Of a stretch of 64,000 nucleotides of DNA, positions 1-9,485 are shown in pieces. Each line of letters opens with the position of its first letter. The first letter of the stretch is position 1. The notes below the pieces were generated by a model. That model searched no databases and was not told the origin of the DNA. It saw nothing but the letters and a program-made list of their open reading frames with translations. A program made the position numbers and the translations under genes. The stretch is from Pseudomonas alloputida (GTDB lineage Bacteria > Pseudomonadota > Gammaproteobacteria > Pseudomonadales > Pseudomonadaceae), in assembly GCF_021283545.2 (NCBI RefSeq), contig NZ_CP128540.1, positions 1,151,501-1,215,500 on the forward strand, written 5' to 3'.

Positions 1-566
1 AGGTCATGCGCGGTGCAGTGGCCGAGGAGCGCCTTGGCGGTCTTGAACGGATAGGCCAGCACCGTGGTGTCTTCGACGATGCGGTCATGGCCGGCAGCGT
101 CCTCGTCGACCACGAAACCACCGCCTACCGAGTAATACTCGCGGCTTCGGATTTGCAGGCCTGCGTCGTCGAACGCGCGGAAGATCATGCCGTTGGGGTG
201 GTAGTCCAACGGCTTGCGGATCATCGCCAGGTGCTGCTTTTCGATGAACGCAATGCTGTGTTCGCCCAGCAGGTTGATGTGTCCGCTGTCGCGGATGACC
301 TGCAGGCGGGCGGGAATGCTGTCGGTGTCGATAATGTCCGGGTGTTCGCCTTCAAGGCCCAGCAGCACGGCTTTGTCACTGCCGTGGCCTTTGCCTGTGG
401 CGCCCAGTGAGCCATACAGCTCGGCTTTGACGCTGGCGGTGCGGGCCAGCAGGCCGTCACGGCGCAGCCCTTCGGCAAACCGCGCAGCGGCGCGCATCGG
501 GCCGACCGTGTGGGAGCTGGAGGGGCCGATGCCGATCTTGAACAGGTCGAAGACGCTCAGTGACAT
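1..566 (-). CDS. sdaA: L-serine ammonia-lyase (serine dehydratase), 5' part only
   Basis: Only the first 188 codons are in the window; the rest lies beyond the left edge. The enzyme deaminates L-serine to pyruvate and ammonia in the cytoplasm. The N-terminus matches the single-chain bacterial L-serine dehydratase family, with the segment GPSSSHTVGPM at residues 14-24, typical of the beta domain. The C-terminal domain with the Fe-S cysteines is not visible. The ATG at 564-566 has a purine-rich stretch (GGAGG) upstream. The gene follows gcvP on the same strand across a REP pair, so glycine cleavage, serine formation and serine deamination appear to be co-encoded. Identification is from motifs and context and is firm; the exact paralogue name is an inference. 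Confidence 0.93.
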   Translation of the reverse strand, partial: MSLSVFDLFKIGIGPSSSHTVGPMRAAARFAEGLRRDGLLARTASVKAELYGSLGATGKGHGSDKAVLLGLEGEHPDIIDTDSIPARLQVIRDSGHINLLGEHSIAFIEKQHLAMIRKPLDYHPNGMIFRAFDDAGLQIRSREYYSVGGGFVVDEDAAGHDRIVEDTTVLAYPFKTAKALLGHCTAHD

Positions 567-605
567 GTGGACCTCCTGCCAGGTTGTTGGGTGGACATTG
601 AGCCC

Positions 606-678
606 TGTAGGCGCGGGTTTACCCGCGAATGCGGAGGTATAGCCACCATCGCATTCGCGGGTAAACCCGCTCCTACAC
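606..678. repeat. REP pair (P. putida REP, inverted copies)
   Basis: Two copies of the P. putida REP palindrome (core GCGGGTTTACCCGC) lie head to head between gcvP and sdaA. The outer arms are CTGTAGG and CCTACA. They sit inside the presumed gcvH-gcvP-sdaA transcript, so they may affect mRNA stability or readthrough. Confidence 0.85.
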
Positions 679-715
679 AGAGCCCGCCACCCAAGCCAGG
701 TGGCGGGGAGGGCTA

Positions 716-3571
<2,856 letters not shown>

Positions 3572-3582
3572 GGCGGGATTCC

Positions 3583-3966
3583 TCAGGCGTCGTCGTTGGC
3601 TTTGAGCAGGCGGTCGTAGGCGTCCTGGTCGAGCAGAGCGGTTACGGCTTCTGCATCGGCAGGGATGAAGCGGAAGAACCAGCCTTCGCCCATCGGGTCT
3701 TCGTTGACCAGTTCAGGGCTGTCTTCGAGCTGGCCGTTGACCTCGACCACTTCACCCGTCAGTGGCATGTACACGCCGCTGGCGGCCTTGACCGATTCGA
3801 CGGTGGACGCTTCGTTGCCTTTTTCATACTGCTGCAACTCTGGCAGTTGCACGAAAACCACGTCGCCAAGGGCATTCTGGGCGTAGGCGGTGATGCCCAC
3901 GGTGACGCTGCCATCGGCTTCGACGCGCAGCCATTCGTGATCTTCAGTGAAACGCAACTCGCTCAT
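3583..3966 (-). CDS. gcvH: Glycine cleavage system H protein
   Basis: A 127-residue lipoyl carrier that shuttles the aminomethyl group between the P, T and L proteins. The lipoylation lysine is Lys60 in the motif ESVKA, and the surrounding hammerhead fold sequence is complete. An in-frame ATG further upstream would add 36 residues with no similarity to the family; the start chosen (3964-3966) gives the usual N-terminus MSELRFT and is preceded by GAGGA. It is the first gene of the gcvH-gcvP-sdaA unit. Its 5' untranslated region is about 57 nt if the sigma-54 promoter at 4034-4050 is used. No glycine riboswitch structure was recognised in that leader. Confidence 0.96.
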   Translation of the reverse strand: MSELRFTEDHEWLRVEADGSVTVGITAYAQNALGDVVFVQLPELQQYEKGNEASTVESVKAASGVYMPLTGEVVEVNGQLEDSPELVNEDPMGEGWFFRFIPADAEAVTALLDQDAYDRLLKANDDA

Positions 3967-4033
3967 GGGGAATCCTCGGGAAGCAGGGCGTTGGGGGCGC
4001 GGTGGCGCCGCGCTCTTAGGGTAGGATTCCCTT

Positions 4034-4050
4034 AGCAATAATGCGGCCAA
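4034..4050 (-). promoter_or_regulatory. Sigma-54 promoter of gcvH-gcvP-sdaA
   Basis: The minus strand reads TTGGCCGCATTATTGCT. It keeps the GG and GC dinucleotides with the correct 10-nt gap of the -24/-12 sigma-54 consensus (YTGGCACGN4TTGCW) and differs at three inner bases. It lies 68 nt before the gcvH start codon. A sigma-54 promoter fits control by a TyrR-like activator such as the one encoded at 9486-10994. Confidence 0.72.
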
Positions 4051-4081
4051 CCTATAAAATTTCTTATTTATCAATAGATTA

Positions 4082-4131
4082 CGTAAATTTACGGAGAAGC
4101 CGTATTTATTGTGTGGAATGATATCGTTACA
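4082..4131 (-). promoter_or_regulatory. Candidate GcsR enhancer sites upstream of gcvH
   Basis: The 18-nt site at 4114-4131 reads TGTAACGATATCATTCCA on the minus strand. From memory this resembles the TGTAACG-N4-CGTTCCG element described for the P. aeruginosa glycine regulator GcsR. Two further dyads follow towards the promoter: TACGG-N5-CCGTA at 4090-4104 and the palindrome CGTAAATTTACG at 4082-4093. Their position 30 to 80 nt upstream of the sigma-54 promoter suits an enhancer-binding protein. Confidence 0.55.
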
Positions 4132-4144
4132 GGTGCCTCTGAGA

Positions 4145-4171
4145 GGAAAAGGGTTTGAGCATCAAACCCTT
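4145..4171 (-). terminator. Intrinsic terminator of the bufferin-type operon
   Basis: A 10-bp perfect stem (AAGGGTTTGA with loop GCA and TCAAACCCTT, 4149-4171) is followed on the minus strand by TTTTCC. It lies about 100 nt downstream of the DoxX gene stop and separates this operon from the gcvH promoter region. Confidence 0.7.
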
Positions 4172-4194
4172 GTGCACCGACGGCGAGGAGGCTG

Positions 4195-4231
4195 TGTATC
4201 GTTTTCGCTACGACGTAGCGAAAACGATACA
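4195..4231. repeat. Perfect 37-nt palindrome
   Basis: Two 18-nt arms, TGTATCGTTTTCGCTACG and CGTAGCGAAAACGATACA, flank a single A. No mismatch is present. It lies in the 300-nt gene-free stretch between the DoxX gene stop (4270) and the operon terminator (4149-4171). It could be a mRNA 3'-end hairpin, a cruciform, or a high-affinity site for a dimeric regulator. No U-tract follows it on either strand, so it is not a standard terminator. Confidence 0.85.
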
Positions 4232-4269
4232 TGTGGTGCCTGGACTGGCGAGGTGCCAATGGCCTTCGG

Positions 4270-4737
4270 TCATCTCACTTTCAGCAGATGATCCAGCGAA
4301 AACGCGCCGGCGCCTCGGGCAACCAGGAGCAGCAAGAGCCCTGCCCAGGTCAGGTGGGTGGGCCACGCATCGGGGTAGACGAACACTTCGATCACCAACG
4401 TCATGCCCAGCAGTGCCAGCGCCGATAGCCGGGTCATCAGCCCGAGCACCAGCAATAGCGGGAACAAGTGCTCAGCGTAGGCGGCCAGGTGCGCTGCAAG
4501 CCAGGGCGAGAGTAGAGGCAGCGCGTACTCGGTGCGGAACAGCTCATAGGTGCCGGGTGTAAGGGTGAGGAAACCCTCCACTTTGGTGCGTCCGGAAAGA
4601 AAGAATATCGAGGCGATCCCGAACCGGGCGACCAGGCACAACAGGTCATCGCTCAAACGGCGCTCGAGGCTCTGTGCAACGTGGTTCCAGGCGCGCCGCA
4701 GGCTGCTGGCCGGAGGTGTGAAATCGGCACTAGCCAT
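4270..4737 (-). CDS. DoxX family membrane protein (BufD-like)
   Basis: A 155-residue inner membrane protein of the DoxX/DoxD family. Hydrophobic segments are visible around residues 35-50 ([13 protein letters not shown]), 75-100, 103-120 and 125-145, giving about four membrane spans. DoxX proteins are frequent fourth members of operons that make bufferin-type copper-binding peptides, where a redox or quinone-linked role is proposed but not settled. The ATG at 4735-4737 lies inside the end of the preceding DUF2063 gene (8-nt overlap), which shows tight translational coupling. The gene is last in the operon and is followed by the 37-nt palindrome and a terminator. Confidence 0.85.
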   Translation of the reverse strand: MASADFTPPASSLRRAWNHVAQSLERRLSDDLLCLVARFGIASIFFLSGRTKVEGFLTLTPGTYELFRTEYALPLLSPWLAAHLAAYAEHLFPLLLVLGLMTRLSALALLGMTLVIEVFVYPDAWPTHLTWAGLLLLLVARGAGAFSLDHLLKVR

Positions 4738-5503
4738 GGTGGTGTTCTCCTGTGAAGGCGAGTGAGCGAAACGCCTGGGCCGTCATCAGGCGCCCGAGCA
4801 TCTCGGTGAAATCCAGGTCGGTTTCAGCGTGTCGCGCCAGGTCCGAGGCCTGCATCAGCGACTGTCCGGCAGCACAGGCCTTGAGGAACGCATGGCCACC
4901 TTTTCCCAGTGGCTGGTGGCATACGCCATCAGCGGTGCCGACAAACAGCACCCCTTCGCCCACCCATGGCTGGTCATCGGGCCAGGCAACCTGCTCGCGG
5001 GCGCAGCGCCACAGGGTGTACACAGGGTGCGCCTCGCACCAGTACCAGCGAGCACTGGCACGGGGGTGCAAGCAACCGTGATCAAGATCGCTGGGGGTCA
5101 TGCCTGCCAGTTCGACAAGGTTCAGGCACGTTTCGTACGGCGCACTGAAGGCTTCTGTCCAACGCAGGTCCAGGCGGGCGACTTCCGCCAGATACGGCAC
5201 AGCGTGCTGTGACTGAATGTCTTCGAGGAAATCCGGGAAGGTCGCGCCGTAGCAGATCAGCCGGGGATCGCTGGGGGGGAATTGCCGCGCATAGATTGCC
5301 GCGGTCTCGTCCATCCAGGCGCGCCCGACGAGTGTGCACACGCTCGGAAAGTTTGCGCGCAGCGCATCCACGCAGCCGGCCAACACCGTGTTGCGATAAA
5401 CCGCGAACGCCGCTTGTTCGGTCACGCCCGCAAGCTGGGGAGCGGGACGGGAATAGAGTGCCTCGATGAACGCTTGCTGGAACTGACCAAGGGAAAGGTT
5501 CAT
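4730..5503 (-). CDS. DUF2063 protein, putative MNIO partner (BufC-like)
   Basis: A 257-residue cytoplasmic protein of the DUF2063 (HvfC/BufC) family. The N-terminal domain ([11 protein letters not shown], then a segment with [20 protein letters not shown]) is typical. In bufferin systems this partner binds the precursor peptide and presents it to the DUF692 enzyme. The start is placed at ATG 5501-5503, which overlaps the stop of the DUF692 gene as ATGA; a longer reading with six more residues is possible but less likely. It also overlaps the DoxX gene at its 3' end, so the operon is compact. Nothing in the frame is broken. Confidence 0.88.
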   Translation of the reverse strand: MNLSLGQFQQAFIEALYSRPAPQLAGVTEQAAFAVYRNTVLAGCVDALRANFPSVCTLVGRAWMDETAAIYARQFPPSDPRLICYGATFPDFLEDIQSQHAVPYLAEVARLDLRWTEAFSAPYETCLNLVELAGMTPSDLDHGCLHPRASARWYWCEAHPVYTLWRCAREQVAWPDDQPWVGEGVLFVGTADGVCHQPLGKGGHAFLKACAAGQSLMQASDLARHAETDLDFTEMLGRLMTAQAFRSLAFTGEHHHG

Positions 5504-6333
5504 GGCAATACACCTGGGCAAGTCATGATCGACTGTGCAATGGACCGTTCAGCAAGCAGTTCGGTGAACGGGGGAAGCTTGTCGTCACGTTCAATGAGGG
5601 TCGGGCGCGGGCCGACACGGGATACCAGTTTGCGGTACAGCGCCCATACAGGCTCGGCGACCTGCGCATCATGAGAGTCGATCAGCAGGCTGCCTTGGTC
5701 ATCGTCGCTGTGCCCGGCCAGATGAACTTCTGTGATGGCTTGCGCTGGAAAGCGGTCCAGGTAGGCAGTTGCCGAGAACCCCAGATTGTGAGCGCTCACG
5801 TAGACGTTGTTGATGTCCAGCAACAGACCACAACCGGTGCGACGTGTCAGTTCGCCAAGAAAGTCGATCTCGTCCCATTCATGGCCCTGCAGCTGCAAGT
5901 AATGACTGGGGTTTTCGATGGATATCCGCCGGCCCAAAACCTCCTGGCATCGCTGGATGTTTTCAGCGATGCGCTGCAGGGCTTCGTTGCTGCGCGGAAA
6001 TGGCAGCAGGTCTGGATGGTAGTGCCCCTGCCAGGTTGACCAGGCCAGGTGCTCTGATACCAGTACCGGTTCGATCTGATCGCACAGTGCGCGCAGACGC
6101 TGCAGATGGTCCTGATCGGGGGCCGCGTCAGCCGCAAGCGAAAGTGCCACACCATGCAATGAGACCGGGTGCCGCTCTGCGATTCGGTTCAGCCAGGCAA
6201 GGCGAGGGCCACCGACCATGTAGTTCTCCGGGTGAACTTCAAACCAGAGCCCTTCGAGATTGCACGCCAGCGCCTGGTCGTAGTGCTCGGCCTTCAGGCT
6301 GACTCCGGCGCCCATTCGTGCGTCTGTGTTCAT
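5500..6333 (-). CDS. DUF692 family MNIO enzyme (BufB-like)
   Basis: A 277-residue TIM-barrel protein of the DUF692/UPF0276 family, multinuclear non-heme iron oxidases that modify cysteines in ribosomally made peptides. Metal-ligand motifs typical of the family are all visible: [42 protein letters not shown] and LIERDD. In bufferin biosynthesis the related enzyme converts precursor cysteines to copper-binding heterocycles. The gene starts 17 nt after the precursor gene stop and ends in an ATGA overlap with the DUF2063 gene. All key residues are present, so the enzyme should be active even though the neighbouring precursor gene is frameshifted. The precise substrate chemistry here is inferred from family knowledge. 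Confidence 0.9.
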   Translation of the reverse strand: MNTDARMGAGVSLKAEHYDQALACNLEGLWFEVHPENYMVGGPRLAWLNRIAERHPVSLHGVALSLAADAAPDQDHLQRLRALCDQIEPVLVSEHLAWSTWQGHYHPDLLPFPRSNEALQRIAENIQRCQEVLGRRISIENPSHYLQLQGHEWDEIDFLGELTRRTGCGLLLDINNVYVSAHNLGFSATAYLDRFPAQAITEVHLAGHSDDDQGSLLIDSHDAQVAEPVWALYRKLVSRVGPRPTLIERDDKLPPFTELLAERSIAQSIMTCPGVLP

Positions 6334-6349
6334 GGTCGGTTTCCCCTGA

Positions 6350-6636
6350 TCAAGACTTGATAGGTGTCAGCGAGCCCATGCCGGCGGGTGTCTTGATCGA
6401 TGTGCAGGTGCCGGCGGGGACGTTTTTCCAGTGCATGCCGTCGTAGTCCTTCTTCCCACTGCCAGCGCAGCTGGTGCCGGCGCCGGCCTTGCAATCGTTC
6501 TTCCTGCCATGGCGACGCCGTAGCATTTTTCCATGGCAGCGCCATTGCCTGCGGGTTGCGTGCTGTCGGCCGCCATGGCGGCGCCTGCAAGCGTGGCAAG
6601 CGCGAGTGCTGCGGTGGTGAGGGCGAGGGTTTTCAT
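6350..6636 (-). pseudogene. Bufferin-type precursor (DUF2282/BufA1-like), one-base frameshift
   Basis: The start ATG (6634-6636), with AGGAGA upstream, opens a signal peptide ([22 protein letters not shown], cleavage near residue 23) and the motif MEKCYG with Cys38. After codon 45, between positions 6502 and 6503, one base is missing compared with the family pattern. The next frame continues AGKNDCKAG, TSCAG, the DYDG/W segment and GTCTS to a natural stop at 6350. The intact protein would have 95 residues and four cysteines at 38, 49, 57 and 78. As written, translation instead gives 89 residues with an unrelated basic C-terminus ending at 6367. The cause may be a true mutation or a sequencing error; no standard slippery heptamer is present. 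Confidence 0.85.
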
Positions 6637-6689
6637 GGTCAATCTCCTGAGAGTGTGGCCGTGGTCTATACCGGCGGCTCATGGAGTAA

Positions 6690-6716
6690 TTCGTGCCTTG
6701 CGTAAAACGGGTTACA
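6690..6716 (-). promoter_or_regulatory. ECF-type promoter of the bufferin operon
   Basis: The minus strand reads TGTAACC, then 16 nt, then CGAA. It is 54 nt upstream of the precursor start codon. The same two boxes with the same spacing occur in front of the divergent sigma gene (6843-6869), as expected for an ECF sigma factor that drives its own operon and its target. Confidence 0.75.
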
Positions 6717-6842
6717 GCCTTGGAAGAAATTTTTTCAGGGCGAGTCTTCACGACCTGATGTTGAAGCCAAGGGCATGGCATATTTGCAGCACCTGCGTGC
6801 CACACGGCGGGAGCGGATGAATCAAGTCAATTGTATTCAGGG

Positions 6843-6869
6843 TGTAACCCAGGCGACCCATGCAGCGAA
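6843..6869 (+). promoter_or_regulatory. ECF-type autoregulatory promoter overlapping the sigma gene start
   Basis: TGTAACC at 6843-6849 is followed after exactly 16 nt by CGAA at 6866-6869, identical in boxes and spacing to the promoter of the divergent operon. The -10 box covers codons 3-4 of the apparent sigma reading frame. Transcription from here would begin near 6876, after the ATG at 6860. Confidence 0.68.
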
Positions 6870-7444
6870 CTAACTCACAGGATGAGCTCGAGGCTCGCGA
6901 GGCCCGGTTGAAAGCACTGTTGCTTCAGGGGCTGACAGGCGACCAGCTGGCCTATCAGGATTTTCTTGGCACGCTTGCGCTGCATGTACGTGCGTTTCTG
7001 CGCAGCCGTCTGAGCAGGCGCCCGGCCGAGATAGAGGACATGGTGCAGGATGTGCTACTGGCGGTGCATAACGCGCGCCACACTTACCAGCCGCAGCAGC
7101 CTTTGACTGCCTGGGTGCAGGCGATTGCCCGTTACAAGCTGGCGGATCATCTGCGAAGTGTTTCACGTCGCGACGCCCGGCATGATGTGCTGGACGATGA
7201 TGCGCAACTGTTTGCCGTCTCGGAGGTTGAATCAGCCGAGGCCAGCCGAGACCTGACCAAGCTGCTCAAACAGCTGCCAGAGCGGCAACGACTGCCGATT
7301 GTTCATGTCAAGCTGGAGGGGTTGTCTGTCGAAGAGACGGCACAACTTACCGGGCTTTCCAGTTCAGCGGTAAAGGTTGGGATACATCGAGGTCTGAAAG
7401 CGCTATCCAGGCTGATTGGAGGAGCCAACAACCATGAAGACTGA
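6860..7444 (+). CDS. ECF sigma factor (SigF-like, bufferin-associated)
   Basis: A 194-residue sigma-70 family factor with region 2 (YQDFLGTLALHVRAFLRSRL and EIEDMVQDVLLAVH, about residues 32-75) and region 4 (LPERQRLPIVHVKLEGLSVEETAQLTG, about 140-175). It resembles the SigF group that partners DUF1109 membrane anti-sigmas and controls metal-responsive bufferin operons in Caulobacter. The gene overlaps the anti-sigma gene by 11 nt. The ATG at 6860 lies inside a predicted self-promoter, so the real start may be the in-frame TTG at 6908 (giving LKALLLQGLTGDQ, which matches where related proteins begin) or a second promoter may exist further upstream. Confidence 0.87.
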   Translation: MQRTNSQDELEAREARLKALLLQGLTGDQLAYQDFLGTLALHVRAFLRSRLSRRPAEIEDMVQDVLLAVHNARHTYQPQQPLTAWVQAIARYKLADHLRSVSRRDARHDVLDDDAQLFAVSEVESAEASRDLTKLLKQLPERQRLPIVHVKLEGLSVEETAQLTGLSSSAVKVGIHRGLKALSRLIGGANNHED

Positions 7445-8075
7445 CGATTTGATTGCCTTGCTGGCCGCAGGCGAAGGGCCAGTGCCGCGCCACGCCGTTG
7501 GCAGGCGGATGGCAGTGGCTGCGCTGGGCGGGCTGACCGCAGCACTGCTGCTGACTATTACCCTTTACGGTGTACGCAGTGATATCACAGAGGTCGCACA
7601 AACCCCGTTGTTCTGGGGCAAAGTCGCCTTTCCAACCAGCTTGGCGTTGATCGGGCTGTGGTTGACGAGCCGCTTGGCCAGGCCAGGGGGGAAGGGTGCT
7701 GCAGGCTGGAAGATGCTCGGCTTGCCACTGCTGCTGGTCTGGTGCGGGGCGGCGGTGAGTATCGCCGGGGCGCCTGTGGATGCGCGCGCCGACCTGTTGT
7801 TCGGGCGCACATGGCGTACCTGCGCACTGAATATCGCGTTGCTGTCGGTGCCGGCCTTTGTCACCGTGTTCTGGGCGCTGAAAGGCCTGGCGCCGACCCG
7901 GTTGCGGCTGGCAGGTGCTGCCGGTGGCCTGCTGGCGGGCTCGAGCGCAACGGTGGCCTACTGCCTGCATTGCCCGGAAATGGGCGTGCCGTTCTGGGGT
8001 GTGTGGTATGTCCTCGGCATGCTCGTGCCGACGGTACTCGGTGCCTGGTGGGGCCCCCGCATGCTGCGTTGGTAG
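7434..8075 (+). CDS. NrsF-type anti-sigma factor (DUF1109), membrane protein
   Basis: A 213-residue protein of the DUF1109/NrsF family with six predicted membrane spans, starting with a short cytoplasmic segment MKTDDLIALLA. Near the C-terminus it has YCLHCPE, the conserved cysteine pair thought to sense metals in NrsF proteins, followed by the last span (VWYVLGMLVPTVLGAWW). It probably holds the sigma factor at the membrane until metal stress releases it. The ATG at 7434 has TGGAGGAG upstream and overlaps the end of the sigma gene, so the two are co-translated. An upstream in-frame start adding six residues is less likely. Confidence 0.88.
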   Translation: MKTDDLIALLAAGEGPVPRHAVGRRMAVAALGGLTAALLLTITLYGVRSDITEVAQTPLFWGKVAFPTSLALIGLWLTSRLARPGGKGAAGWKMLGLPLLLVWCGAAVSIAGAPVDARADLLFGRTWRTCALNIALLSVPAFVTVFWALKGLAPTRLRLAGAAGGLLAGSSATVAYCLHCPEMGVPFWGVWYVLGMLVPTVLGAWWGPRMLRW

Positions 8076-8100
8076 GCTGTACCGGCAGGCCCCACGCAAC

Positions 8101-8117
8101 TCAGAACGACGTTCTGA
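8101..8117. repeat. Short perfect palindrome between convergent genes
   Basis: TCAGAACG-A-CGTTCTGA lies between the anti-sigma gene stop and the gltS stop. It has no U-tract on either side. It may be a weak bidirectional 3'-end hairpin or simply chance. Confidence 0.5.
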
Positions 8118-8152
8118 TTGCTTGCCCTGGCTTCACAGGTTCGTGACCTCGC

Positions 8153-9358
8153 TTAACCCGCAACAAACCAAGGCAATGCCAGGTACAGCTTGATCACGAT
8201 GACATTGATGATGTCGATGAAGAACGCCCCCACCATCGGCACCACCAGGAAGGCGAGGTGCGAGGCCCCATAGCGTTGTGTCACCGCCTGCATGTTGGCG
8301 ATGGCTGTCGGTGTAGCACCCAGGCCGAAGCCACAGTGGCCGGCAGCCAGGACTGCTGCATCGTAGTTGCGCCCCATTACCTTGAACGTCACGAAGATTG
8401 CGAACAGCGCCATGACCAGTGTCTGTGCGGCCAACAAGGTAAAGAAGGGTAATGCCAGGGCTGCCAGGTCCCACAACTTGAGCGACATCAAGGCAATGGC
8501 CAGGAACAGGGACAAACTCACATTGCCCAGTACCGACACTTCCCGTTCGAATACTTTGTAAACACCTAAAGCCCGAAGCCCATTGCGCAACACTACACCG
8601 ACGAAGAGTACGCAAACGAATGTCGGCAGTTCGAATGCTGTGCCTTTCAACAAGCCATTAAGTAATGTGCCCGTCAGTAAGCTGACAGCAATAAGTGCCA
8701 AGGTTTCTATAAATGAAAACGAGGTGATCAGGCGCTCTTTGTCCGGTTGTTCAAAGCCTTTGGGTAATTGCGGTGCTTCTTCTTGCACCCCAGGCGTTTC
8801 GACCCGTTTGATCAGCAACCGGGCGACTGGGCCACCAATCAAACCGCCCAACACCAGGCCGAAAGTGGCAGAGGCCATTGCCAGTTCCGAAGCCGAAGCC
8901 AGGCCGAACCGCTCAGTGAAGGTCGCGCCCCAGGCAGCGCCTGTGCCGTGGCCACCCGACAAGCTGATCGATCCGGCTAGCAGGCCCATCAGCGGGTCGA
9001 GCCCCAATGCTGTTGCCAGGCCGATGCCCATGGCGTTCTGAACCATTAGCAAACCCGTCACCACCAGAAGGAATACGGCGACCACGCGTCCACCCTTCTT
9101 CAGGCTTGCGAAGTCTGCACTCAAGCCGATGGTAGCGAAGAATGCCAGCATCAACGGTGTTTGCAACGAGGTATCAAATTGGACGTGTACATCGAAACTG
9201 CGCAATGCCAGGAGTGACAAGGCAACGACCAGGCCGCCTGCAACAGGCTCCGGGATATTGTATGCGCGCAGGAAACCAATGCGTGCAACCAGGCCGCGTC
9301 CCAGTAGCAGTACCAAAGAGGCGGCTACAAGTGTCCCGTAAAAATCGAGTTCGAACAT
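8153..9358 (-). CDS. gltS: Sodium/glutamate symporter
   Basis: A 401-residue inner membrane carrier of the GltS (ESS) family, importing glutamate with sodium. The two inverted halves are visible, each with a glycine-rich loop: SISLSGGHGTGAAWG near residue 135 and AGHCGFGLGATPTAIANMQAV near residue 340, typical pore-loop signatures. About ten to twelve hydrophobic segments are present. The ATG at 9356-9358 begins directly with a hydrophobic helix (MFELDFYGTLVAASLVLLLG). It converges with the anti-sigma gene and lies downstream of the TyrR-like regulator on the same strand, with a gap of about 125 nt, so co-transcription is possible but not evident. Confidence 0.93.
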   Translation of the reverse strand: MFELDFYGTLVAASLVLLLGRGLVARIGFLRAYNIPEPVAGGLVVALSLLALRSFDVHVQFDTSLQTPLMLAFFATIGLSADFASLKKGGRVVAVFLLVVTGLLMVQNAMGIGLATALGLDPLMGLLAGSISLSGGHGTGAAWGATFTERFGLASASELAMASATFGLVLGGLIGGPVARLLIKRVETPGVQEEAPQLPKGFEQPDKERLITSFSFIETLALIAVSLLTGTLLNGLLKGTAFELPTFVCVLFVGVVLRNGLRALGVYKVFEREVSVLGNVSLSLFLAIALMSLKLWDLAALALPFFTLLAAQTLVMALFAIFVTFKVMGRNYDAAVLAAGHCGFGLGATPTAIANMQAVTQRYGASHLAFLVVPMVGAFFIDIINVIVIKLYLALPWFVAG

Positions 9359-9485
9359 CAGGGTACTCTTCGTTCAGGGTGACAAGCAAAATTACAATGT
9401 CGCCATTCTACGGGGAGCACTCCAGTCAAATGTGGCTGAGCGGCTAGGAAAAGTCCGATTCAATTATGGGTTTTGACCACAGTCG

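Noticed and set aside
3967..4080. Glycine riboswitch before gcvH
   Set aside because: The leader lacks the tandem aptamer core; a sigma-54 promoter explains regulation better.
4155..4562. Plus-strand open frame across the 37-nt palindrome
   Set aside because: It runs antisense into the DoxX gene and has no family similarity or ribosome site.
6495..6510. Programmed -1 frameshift in the bufferin precursor
   Set aside because: The local sequence GCAGGAAGAACG has no X-XXY-YYZ heptamer and no clear downstream pseudoknot; a plain base loss is simpler.
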